NCBI RefSeq assembly: GCF_963921845.1
Contig: NZ_CAWUGZ010000111.1
Span: 1-38,323 of the forward strand
DNA from: Commensalibacter sp963921845
Lineage (GTDB): Bacteria > Pseudomonadota > Alphaproteobacteria > Acetobacterales > Acetobacteraceae
Length of the DNA: 38,323 bases
Direction: 5' to 3'
Position 1 is the stretch's first letter. Each line of letters begins with the position of its first letter. The position numbers and the translations under genes were made by a program. Of the stretch, positions 16,483 through 23,625 are shown piece after piece. Below the pieces are notes generated by a model, which had not been told where the DNA came from, did no database searches, and saw only the letters and a list, made by a program, of their open reading frames with translations.

Positions 16483-17220
16483 ATGATGCGTAAGTTTTTA
16501 TTCTTTTTTATTGTTCTTCTCTCTCACAATACCTTTAACCTTTGCCATTGAACCTTATGACACGGTTTATCGAAGCGATAGCAGAGATCCAAATGCTATT
16601 TTTATAACGGGTTTTCATCCTCACGGTACGAATTTGAACGTCGAAGATCATGTTACCGGCTGGTCAAGTGGAGCTTATGCCGTGGGGGCTAGCAGAAATT
16701 CAGCTTTTATTTCAACGACAACCGACGTTGATATTGCGATACAACTTTTAGAAAGTCAAATTGAAGTGGGGCATATTATTATATTTATGATAGTCGACCT
16801 ACCGAGAATTTTTATTCTGCAGAAGAAACTTTACATTATATATCCAACCAGCAGCAGGTGAGTTTATCCTCAGAGCTTTATCGGTTAATTAGTCGAGAAG
16901 AGGAATATTTTTCATGGGGTGAAATTCCTAACACGCAAATTAGAAGCGCTACGGTTTATTATTTTAATCCTGTTACGGATGCTGTAGAACTTCGAGACAC
17001 TATTGATAATCCCTATTATGTTGATGCTGACACACACACCAATGTAAGTCCCTTTACGGCCTCTGCTCATTTTCAGCTGCAAAATCGTCCCTTGCTGCTG
17101 GAAATGGGCGGAACGGATAGTGCCTCTTTTGCATCGGACGATGCCGTTGGATCTTGGTGCCTATCCACGACGGTTGGAGCTACAGCAAATGCGTCCATTT
17201 TTTCAGGGCATTCAGAATAG
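16483..17220 (+). pseudogene. Pertussis-toxin S1-like ADP-ribosyltransferase, copy 2, with two compensating frameshifts
   Basis: A close relative of copy 1. From ATG 16483 (GGAG upstream) the frame gives MMRKFLFF and then breaks at a T6 run (16504-16509); deleting one T restores LLFFSLTIPLTFA, a normal signal peptide end, followed by IEPYDTVYR. The frame breaks again at a G4 run (16768-16771); adding one G gives VGAYYYIYDSRPTENF, matching copy 1. The rest is open to the stop at 17218-17220. With both corrections all catalytic residues are present: VYR, NLNVEDHVTG, FISTT and SREEEYFSWGEIP (ExE). So the protein would be active if the shifts are sequencing errors, phase-variable states or corrected by transcriptional slippage; otherwise this is a young pseudogene. 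The tail has one Cys, in GSWC. A B-like gene follows 328 bp downstream. Confidence 0.8.
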
Positions 17221-17548
17221 GTATAAAAGCTGTTTCTTTGTACTGGATACGATCGATACGAAGGAAGGCCCTTCTATACGGTCTGAATATTTTGGGATAC
17301 GAAATCGTCGCCATGCCAGGGTGAGAGGAAGGGGCTAATAATCCTTTATTTGAACTGAACGACACTACGATGGGGTCGGAATGTTTATTAATGAGAAGTG
17401 CGGAAAATATATTTTCCCCTTGTTTCATAATACCCCTATAAATAAGTTTTGGTTTCGACGCGTCCAGAAAATCAGAGGAATAGTCATAATCGCGTCCGAT
17501 TTCTTTTTTATTGATACTATTTTATAAAATATTTCATAGGAGACTACT
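17221..17548. other. Intergenic region between toxin A copy 2 and B copy 1
   Basis: No gene seen. It contains the second member of the downstream direct repeat (17342-17384). The last 15 bases hold the ribosome binding site of the next gene (AGGAGA-CTACT-ATG), a leader shared nearly base for base with B copy 3. Confidence 0.5.
17342..17384. repeat. Direct repeat downstream of toxin A copy 2 (pair member 2)
   Basis: Same block as 16283-16325 with a few differences. It supports a tandem duplication of the A gene with its trailing sequence. Confidence 0.8.
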
Positions 17549-17896
17549 ATGTTTAAAAAAAAATATGCAGTGGCATTGTTATCCGCTTTATTCTCTTTAA
17601 CTGCCTTTAATACATTGAGCTATGCCAAACTTACGGAATGTCCGAAGGGGCAAGATTTTGGGTATAATGAACATGTTTATGGAATAGGGTATAAACCAGA
17701 TTCAAGCAGTATAACTGCACAAATTGGTGGTGATAATGTAATGAATAAAGTGACGAGTTCATCGATGGTACAGGCGGTGATTCAACCTTTGTTAGTCGCA
17801 GCATTTACATCGGGTACTCCAGTTGCTTCTTGTACTATAACCAATTCGGAAGGCGGTTCTGATCTAACTAATTTTTCCCTTCAAAAAGATAAATAA
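17549..17896 (+). CDS. Small secreted protein, putative toxin B subunit, copy 1
   Basis: A 115-residue exported protein. Residues 1-26 are a signal peptide (MFKKKYAVALL...LSYA). The mature chain of 89 residues has exactly two Cys, at 31 (mature position 5) and 95. A helix-like stretch SSMVQAVIQPLLVAAFTSG is followed by the strand VASCTIT. This order (early Cys, beta region, helix, strand with second Cys, last strand) is that of OB-fold B subunits such as cholera toxin B, in which Cys9 and Cys86 are joined. It is paralogous to the genes at 19119 and 20569 but is the shortest and lacks the RYWI last strand of those two, so it may be diverged or slightly truncated. It lies behind the frameshifted A copy 2. 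B-subunit function is inferred from fold pattern and context. Confidence 0.6.
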   Translation: MFKKKYAVALLSALFSLTAFNTLSYAKLTECPKGQDFGYNEHVYGIGYKPDSSSITAQIGGDNVMNKVTSSSMVQAVIQPLLVAAFTSGTPVASCTITNSEGGSDLTNFSLQKDK

Positions 17897-19118
17897 CAAT
17901 TGTTCATACCTTTTAGTTTTGTTTAAATATTTTCAATACTGACTTAACAGATACATTCTTATAAAATACTTATATCCCCGAAAGACATTGATGCAATGCG
18001 AATGACTTTAGGTTAAAGGATACATAAAGTCATCATGAAATTTACAGAAATAGGTTGGAATCTTATAAAAATTTTGTGGCAAGACTAATTTATTTCATCA
18101 ATATAATTTCATGTCGATCGTCTGATTGTACAATTTGCGTCATGAAGGTCAAATAGATAAAAATGACCCTAAATATTGAATAGGAATAAGTGAGCGCATT
18201 ACTAAAATAGTTAGGATTTATAAAACGAGTTGGTAAACGATTTATTTTAAACGGTTTAACATTTTGTAAATTGTTTTAATGGTAGAGATTTTTTATCTTA
18301 CGCATATTATTTTATTTGTGCTTTTTAATCGCTTTGCTCAGTCGTCCCAATCACTATGAAAAATATAGTGTTTCATCCAACAATGGATTGTTGTTTTTTT
18401 GGTAATGTTTAATGATTTTAAACAAATTTCTATCGCAATTGTATCTTAGCGGGTGGTCAGAGCGCATCAGCGTTTGTCCTGGATGTTGCACGAACTTCAA
18501 TTTTATCTGAGTTTGGATAATCATTATGCCCTCTAGTTTCATAGACCCTCCTATTCAAGGTGGAGGGATTGGGGATGACATGTATCAAGTCAGATACACG
18601 AAGGACTGTAATTTTGTTTGAATACGTAGGGATCTTTATAATAAATTTTGAATAGGCAATTTTATCTCTGCTGCTTTCTTGGGTGATAGCTGAGGAATAG
18701 ACCTACTTTTTTTTAAAAAATCCTTTGACGGTGATAGAAGTGTTTTGTGGAATTATTGCAATCCAGCTATTATTCTATTGGGAAACCTTATCCAATCCAA
18801 GAGAGGGATAAGCAAATGAAAATAGAATCTTTTTCTAGCCTCTTACCCTTTCGTAATACATAAAAATTTTGTATTGAGATTTGAAATCTTGGAAATGATG
18901 AAAGGGTTTCATTTTCATTCAACAATACACGACAAAACTCTTCATGCTTATAGTGATTTTGCATCGCTGAATACATTTGCTTTATCTTAGAATGAAAAAA
19001 TTATTTTGATTAAATTACATTTAAATAAGTTGAAAATCATTCGAAAAATACTTTTCACTTAAGTCAAATTTACTTTCTTTACCTTATTATTTATAAAACG
19101 TTACATTAGGAAACTGCT
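17897..19118. other. 1.2 kb between B copies 1 and 2, no gene seen
   Basis: AT-rich sequence with stops in all frames. Two short minus-strand open frames (18354-18542 and 18788-18976) lack ribosome binding sites and recognisable content. I looked for a decayed A-subunit copy (VYR, HLTG, STT or the ExE region) and did not find one. Confidence 0.5.
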
Positions 19119-19568
19119 ATGTTTAAAAAAACTCACGCGTTTGTACTGACATGTGCTTTGCTTTCTTTTTCTGCCTTTAATACACAGAGTTACGCTCGGA
19201 TATACGGTTGTCCAGACGGGTCAGGTCAAACGGAGATTACGGGTACCCTTATTAATAGCATTGGTTACGAGCCTGCATCAGAACTAATGTTTTTAAGTAC
19301 GAACCTGAATGGTGTTGACACCAATTTTTACAATGGAATAGACAAACAATCCATGTCCAATGCTTTGGTTCAACCTATAGAAATTACTGCATATTTAACG
19401 AATTATGCTGTTGATATTTGTTATACTCAAGCAAAAGATTCTTCGGGTAATTCTCGTTATTGGATACAAGAAATTGATACAGATAGCTTTGGCCCGCTTA
19501 TATCGAAAAAAAAAGTTAACCCATTAGGTTTTTCTCAAAATAAAAAAATTAATACAACGTCTAAATGA
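19119..19568 (+). CDS. Small secreted protein, putative toxin B subunit, copy 2 (with C-terminal extension)
   Basis: A 149-residue paralogue of the other two B-like proteins. Signal peptide residues 1-26 (MFKKTHAFVLT...QSYA); conserved Cys31 and Cys101; the SMSNALVQPIEITAYL helix, the VDICYTQAKDSSG strand-turn and RYWI match copy 3 closely. After RYWIQEI it carries about 26 extra residues, including a basic run (ISKKKVNPL and QNKKINTTSK), absent from the other copies. The ribosome binding site is AGGAAA before CTGCTATG. It has no A gene immediately upstream, but the intact A copy 3 starts 221 bp downstream, so this B could serve any of the A proteins. The tail might be an adaptation or a read-through of a lost stop codon. 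Confidence 0.6.
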   Translation: MFKKTHAFVLTCALLSFSAFNTQSYARIYGCPDGSGQTEITGTLINSIGYEPASELMFLSTNLNGVDTNFYNGIDKQSMSNALVQPIEITAYLTNYAVDICYTQAKDSSGNSRYWIQEIDTDSFGPLISKKKVNPLGFSQNKKINTTSK

Positions 19569-19708
19569 TTTTATTGTCAAGTTTACGATAATTCTTTGAT
19601 GCGAATGCTTTGCATCCCCTAGATAGAATTCGTTTGAAACCAATGTGTTTCATAAACATTAATTTTACAAGATCAGATCCGTTGACACATTATGAAAGGA
19701 TATTAGGA

Positions 19709-19740
19709 AAGCGATTGAGTCAATCGCTTCTATCTTTTTA
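19709..19740 (+). terminator. Probable terminator between B copy 2 and A copy 3
   Basis: AAGCGATTGA (19709-19718) and TCAATCGCTT (19720-19729) are exact complements, followed by CTATCTTTTTA. The loop is a single base in the fully paired form, so the real stem is about 8 bp. It probably separates the copy 2 transcript from the A3-B3 pair. Confidence 0.55.
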
Positions 19741-19789
19741 TTCTGTGTAAGGGTCTTCTGCTCATTTTGATTTTACGGAGTTTTACCTT

Positions 19790-20524
19790 ATGCGTAAAAT
19801 TTTATTGTTATTATCCTTTTTTTTTTTCGCAACCCCCATAACGTTTGCAGCGGATGCGTATTCAACGGTTTACCGAGTTGATGACAGAGCTCCGGAAGTG
19901 GTGTTCGCATCGGGTTTTCAGCCTCATGGAACGAATATAAACGTTGAAATGCACCTAACCGGGTGGTCGAGTGGGGTACCCTCCGCAAATCGTACCAGGG
20001 ATTCAGCGTTTATTTCAACCACTGTAAATGGTGATGAAGCCCAAAATTTTATGGAATCCCAAATTCAGTCAGGAAGCAATTATTATATTTATGATATCGA
20101 ACCTGACCAGAATTTTTATTCTGCTGATGAAACAATGCATTACATCGCCGAACGCCAACAGGTAAGTTTAGCTATTGAGTTTGAAGACATGTTAACGCGC
20201 GAAGAAGAATATTTTGCCGTTGGAGGAATTCGTGGTGATCAAATCAGAGGTGCTGAGTGGTACTATCGTAATCCCGTTACCCAAGAAGTAGAATTTCGAG
20301 GGTACTATGCAAATCCAAATTTTTTGGATCGTCAAACGGAAACCAATACTGAACCCTATACCGCATCAGCTGATTTGCCGATAGAAAATCGCCCTGTATT
20401 TATGGCGTTTGGAAGTAATCATAGCGCTTCAATGGAAACCGATGATGAATCGAATGGGTCGTGGACCTCTTCAACAATCACTGCCTCGGGAAGTCCAGTT
20501 TATTATTCCTCTTCTTCAGAATAA
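19790..20524 (+). CDS. Pertussis-toxin S1-like ADP-ribosyltransferase, copy 3 (A subunit of an intact A-B pair)
   Basis: A 244-residue secreted ADP-ribosyltransferase. Signal peptide residues 1-20 (MRKILLLLSFFFF...ITFA); the mature chain starts ADAYSTVYR, so the catalytic Arg is again mature residue 9. Motifs follow in family order: DDRAPEVVF, NINVEMHLTGWSSG (His mature 35), FISTT (74-78), NYYIYDIEPDQNFYSADET and REEEYFAVGGI with Glu138 and Glu140 as the ExE pair. There is no cysteine anywhere in the protein, so A1-A2 disulfide linkage and reductive activation, standard in pertussis and cholera toxins, are impossible here. The C-terminal tail is Ser/Thr-rich and acidic. GGAG precedes ATG 19790. 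The B-like gene begins 44 bp after its stop, the tightest A-B spacing in the cluster. Confidence 0.9.
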   Translation: MRKILLLLSFFFFATPITFAADAYSTVYRVDDRAPEVVFASGFQPHGTNINVEMHLTGWSSGVPSANRTRDSAFISTTVNGDEAQNFMESQIQSGSNYYIYDIEPDQNFYSADETMHYIAERQQVSLAIEFEDMLTREEEYFAVGGIRGDQIRGAEWYYRNPVTQEVEFRGYYANPNFLDRQTETNTEPYTASADLPIENRPVFMAFGSNHSASMETDDESNGSWTSSTITASGSPVYYSSSSE

Positions 20525-20568
20525 TTCCTTAAAGAGTTAATGTTTTTAATAGGTAATGGGAGACTACT

Positions 20569-20937
20569 ATGTTTAAAAAAAACTACGCGTTAGCACTGAC
20601 ATGTGCTTTGCTTTCGTTTGCTGCCTTCAATACGATAAGCTATGCTAAAATTACGGATTGTGGAAGCGATCAAATCGTTAGTGGTATACGCTTTGATGCA
20701 GTGGGGTACAATCCCACTGTAGGAAGATTATATGTGAGCAGGTTAGATAATAATCTTAATGAAGTGAACTATTTTAATGGAATAAATGACGATTCTATGT
20801 CAAACGCCTTGGTCGAGCCTTTGGAACTTGCAGCCTATTTTTCGGGTACTCCCGTTACTTTTTGCTACGCAACGGCAAAGGATTCTTCAGGTACTACGCG
20901 CTATTGGATCCATAAATTCGCCTTACAACGCAGTTGA
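20569..20937 (+). CDS. Small secreted protein, putative toxin B subunit, copy 3 (partner of A copy 3)
   Basis: A 122-residue exported protein. The signal peptide is residues 1-26 (MFKKNYALALT...ISYA). The mature 96 residues carry two Cys, at 31 (mature 5) and 99, a central region of alternating strands (IRFDAVGYNP, GRLYVSRLDN), then SMSNALVEPLELAAYFSG (helix), TPVTFCYATAKDSSG and a final RYWIHKFAL strand. Length and element order match OB-fold B subunits of AB5 toxins (about 100 mature residues, disulfide from the N-terminus to the strand after the long helix). It is 44 bp downstream of A copy 3, with its own GGGAGA ribosome binding site, so the two are probably one operon. Receptor specificity cannot be read from sequence. 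If right, it would form a pentamer that delivers the A protein. Confidence 0.65.
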   Translation: MFKKNYALALTCALLSFAAFNTISYAKITDCGSDQIVSGIRFDAVGYNPTVGRLYVSRLDNNLNEVNYFNGINDDSMSNALVEPLELAAYFSGTPVTFCYATAKDSSGTTRYWIHKFALQRS

Positions 20938-21791
20938 TTAAAGGATCAACGAAATTTTTAAGTTATGCGTCCGTTTTTACTCCTAGGGAATGCTTGGCAC
21001 GAACGATAAGATATTGCGCAACACGTATTACTCAGATAATTTTACTAAAGGATAAATACACCCCATCCGCCTGTCCCTTAAACAGTTTACAAGAGCAACA
21101 TTGAGGCATTTAGACGTTAAATGCGAGTGGATCATGGTTTTTTAGCATTATGAGCCTCATAGACTTCACAACAACCATATGGCTTAAAAGCACATTGACT
21201 TTATGCAAAAGCAAGTCCGTTCATGGGAAAATAAATCACAAAATGTAAAAGCGTTTTTTAAACCGCTTTTTTTTTGCCCAAAGTACTAGAAAGCTCATAA
21301 ATACGATTTGAAACGCGGGTTGGGTATGCAAAAGAGTAGGGCGCGTTAACCGAGGTAGGTTTTTACAACCCTATTGGATGATAGGCAATAGATGGGCGCT
21401 TCGGCTTATCCATGCACGCACCCTGTTGTGAACCGTGCTCGTTTTGTTCAGTACGGAAAAACCGTTCGACGCTTGCTATAAAGTGCGCATTCCGTTGGGT
21501 TTTGGTTCAATATGGCAAGTTGTCCAAGGTTGCAAATAAAAACAATGCATTGTTTTGGCCGTTTACCGTATGTTACAGGATTTATCGTTTTGCTTGTAAC
21601 CCATCAGGACCATAGATTCACGATAGGCTCATTTTACGAGCGTGGGGCTATCCTAAAGATTGTGCAATAGGGGGAGCAGTATGGTTTTAATATTTATAGC
21701 TTATCTTTTAAAGCTGTGCAGAACATAATCTATTCTTAGGCATTTCATTGCGTTTAAAAAACGGTTCCATTGAAGCCACACGCGTTGGGGC
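20938..21791. other. Region downstream of the toxin cargo, no confident gene
   Basis: No reliable gene. The open frame at 21412-21615 is Cys-rich and has no ribosome binding site. A clear terminator lies at 21247-21275. The rest is featureless to me. Confidence 0.5.
21247..21275 (+). terminator. Rho-independent terminator after the toxin genes
   Basis: AAAAGCG-TTT and AAAC-CGCTTTT form an interrupted stem followed by a run of nine T residues. It lies 300 bp after the last B-like gene and probably ends the cargo transcription unit. Confidence 0.6.
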
Positions 21792-21890
21792 TTGGTTGGT
21801 GATAGTAAGTTAAGCACAAATAAAGTTTCAACTTTATTTCAGCGCCGTGGATGCAATGTTTTTTTAGCGCAATTTTTTCGTTTCATTAAG

Positions 21891-22034
21891 ATGAAACACC
21901 ACAAATATCCAGCTTTTGCCACAATGGTTAACGCTTACACCAAAGCCATAGCCCAACGTTATGAAAAGATTGCGTTGGGCTATGCTTGCAGTGAATCACA
22001 GCGGGATGCTGTAGAATTATGGATTTCCAATTAA
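21891..22034 (+). CDS. Possible short protein convergent with the MazF-like gene
   Basis: A 47-codon frame from ATG 21891 (a longer frame starts at TTG 21792). The translation is helical and protein-like (AYTKAIAQRYEKIALGYACS, then QRDAVELWI), and it overlaps the end of the mazF-like gene by 18 bp in convergent orientation. The ribosome binding site is weak. It may be the C-terminal remnant of a longer gene. No family recognised. Confidence 0.3.
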   Translation: MKHHKYPAFATMVNAYTKAIAQRYEKIALGYACSESQRDAVELWISN

Positions 22035-22367
22035 TATAGCGGCTTTTTTTCTGACTTCGGATAATTCAGATTTGGTAGCTTTGCCTTTTAACACGGCGTT
22101 GCGTACTGACCAATCGAGGCTTTTGACTTGATCCGCAAGAACCGCACTTTTTTTGTCATCCGAAAGAAGAACCTCAAACGGATAGCCCTTGATCTGAGAG
22201 GTAATGGGGCAGCAGAGCATCAGGTTCGTGCGACTGTTGTATACACTCGAGCTCAACACCAAGGCCGGCCGGTGCCCTGCCTGTTCATGCCCCGCTTGTG
22301 GGTCAAAATGCAACCAGACGATATCGCCTGCATCGGGAATGTATTTTTTTCTTTTAATTTTTTCCAT
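22017..22367 (-). CDS. mazF: MazF/PemK-family endoribonuclease toxin
   Basis: A 116-residue toxin of the MazF family, which cleaves mRNA at short sequence motifs. Family hallmarks in order: GDIVWLHFDPQAGHEQAGHRP (beta strand, loop and conserved GHRP), ALVLSSSVYN, CPITSQIKGYPFEV, SAVLADQVKSLDW. The D..Q..S/D..R core expected around ADQVKSLDW is intact, so the enzyme should be active. Its ATG overlaps the stop of the antitoxin gene (TAATG), the usual translational coupling. It lies within the insertion between terL and portal together with the toxin genes, suggesting a role as plasmid- or prophage-style stabilisation module. Confidence 0.9.
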   Translation of the reverse strand: MEKIKRKKYIPDAGDIVWLHFDPQAGHEQAGHRPALVLSSSVYNSRTNLMLCCPITSQIKGYPFEVLLSDDKKSAVLADQVKSLDWSVRNAVLKGKATKSELSEVRKKAAILIGNP

Positions 22368-22603
22368 TAGAAGGCCTCCTCCCCCAATGCGGAGCCAAAG
22401 CTCACTTCGTCATGCAAATTATCGGTGGTAATATTCGCAACCAACGAGGCCAGTTTGTCTTCTCGAATCGGTTCAATAATAATGCGACCTTTTTCTTCAC
22501 GAATGTCTACTTTTTCATCAATAGACAGGTTGGTCGCCGCCATTACGGAGGCTGGAATCCTTACGGAAGCGCTATTCCCCCATTTTTTAACGATGATTTT
22601 CAT
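22367..22603 (-). CDS. mazE: MazE-family antitoxin
   Basis: A 78-residue AbrB/SpoVT-fold antitoxin. MKIIVKKWGNSASVRIPASV is the DNA-binding swapped-hairpin N-terminus typical of MazE, and the acidic C-terminus (TTDNLHDEVSFGSALGEEAF) is the flexible part that neutralises MazF. I chose ATG 22603, which follows GGGA; the frame is open upstream to 22657 but without a family-like extension. It would repress its own promoter together with the toxin. Its stop overlaps the mazF start by one base. Confidence 0.9.
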   Translation of the reverse strand: MKIIVKKWGNSASVRIPASVMAATNLSIDEKVDIREEKGRIIIEPIREDKLASLVANITTDNLHDEVSFGSALGEEAF

Positions 22604-23300
22604 TTTGTAGTCCCTTTTGTATCGACGTTGTATATACAATACAACAATTCTACCCATGTTTGAACAGATGTTTTCGCGTTGATCGCTTTTTTTTAATGGA
22701 GAGCAGATTTTTTTTCAAACCTTACGTCAAATCGGTGAACAAAACCACGGGACGATGGCAATTGTTGCCCCGCTTGAATACGGGGTGCTGAAAATGCTGG
22801 ACGCAGGGTTAACTCTATGAACAAGGATAAAGGTTGCAGCGGGTATGGGGGTGCAACGCTTGACGCTAACGTTGAAGGGGATGGTAAAACGCTACACGAT
22901 CGTTCTGAATGTATCGTCACGCGTCGTAAAAATAGGCATCGCAGACGCGTATCCCTTATGCACAGGGTATAGTGCGGTATAACGATGTTTAAACGCTTGG
23001 TTTTGGTGTATGCAAAGGGCGCATTATGAGGCGATAAAATAGGGGAATGGATACCTAAGTCTTTCGTGACCATTCAAAGGCTTTTGATCCCTCCGATAGG
23101 TTGCCTTTACGCTTTATGGGATCAAAGCGCTGCCAATAAAATAAGGAGCTTGTACGTCTTTTTCGCATTGCAAAACGGCGGGTTTTTTATCGTATGGTTT
23201 AATGAAATGTATGCCCGAGTGTGGCTTGAATTTTTAAACCAGACGCCTGGATTAATGCTAGAAAAATACCGACCGCTCTTTCGAACAACGGAATTCCTTT
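22604..23300. other. Region between mazE and the repeats before portal, decayed
   Basis: Contains the mazEF promoter, not placed. A plus-strand stretch at 22683-22820 reads as protein-like sequence (GEQIFFQTLRQIGEQN, then VAPLEYGVLKMLDAG) with no start codon, so it looks like the tail of a broken phage gene. A second stretch from about 23066 reads ALQNGGFFIVWFNEMYARVW and runs into the repeat array; it may be another gene remnant. Confidence 0.45.
22683..22820 (+). pseudogene. C-terminal fragment of a protein-coding gene
   Basis: Open for 45 codons after a stop, with no start codon near its beginning, but with strongly protein-like content (helix GEQIFFQTLRQIGEQN, then TMAIVAPLEYGVLKMLDAG). 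It ends at TGA 22818-22820. It could be the end of a phage gene displaced or truncated by the cargo insertion. Not recognised. Confidence 0.35.
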
Positions 23301-23521
23301 GGCTATCCCCATCCTGGGTATCAAGACGATTTAATAAACCTGTGGGCTGGTTGGGATGTATGCAATCCGTTCGTAAACCCTACTTTGGTGTTTGGCTATC
23401 CCCATCCTGCGTATCGAGACGATTTAATAACCTGCGGGCTGGCTGGGATGTATGCAATCCGTTCATAAACCCTACTTTGGTTTTGGCTGCCTCCATCGTG
23501 GGTATCGAGACGATTGAATAA
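23066..23521 (+). pseudogene. Possible phage gene remnant running into a repeat array
   Basis: A GTG-started frame. The first about 75 codons look protein-like (SLYVFFALQNGGFFIVWFNE, then LEFLNQTPGLMLEKYRPLF), while the rest is translation of the 92-bp tandem repeat. The pattern recalls the terS and DUF4054 loci, where repeats begin at the 3' end of a gene. Position just before portal fits a small head gene. Weak evidence. Confidence 0.3.
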
Positions 23522-23575
23522 CCTGCGGGCTGGCTGGGGTGTATGAAATCCGGTCATAAACCCTATTCTGGCATT
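23301..23575. repeat. Tandem repeat of about 92 bp, three copies, just upstream of portal
   Basis: GGCTATCCCCATCCTG at 23301 recurs at 23394 and, diverged (GGCTGCCTCCATCGTG), at 23485. Each copy continues with GTATCnAGACGATTnAATAA, then CTGCGGGCTGGCTGGG and ATGCAATCCG. The array ends about 50 bp before the portal start. Confidence 0.85.
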
Positions 23576-23625
23576 TGATGGCGTTAAACGATACCCCTTG
23601 TGTGGGTAAAAGTAAGAGAGAACGT

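Noticed and set aside
18354..18976. Short minus-strand frames between B copies 1 and 2
   Set aside because: No ribosome binding sites and no resemblance to the toxin or phage genes.
21412..21615. Cys-rich 67-residue plus-strand frame
   Set aside because: No ribosome binding site and composition unlike real small proteins; probably chance.
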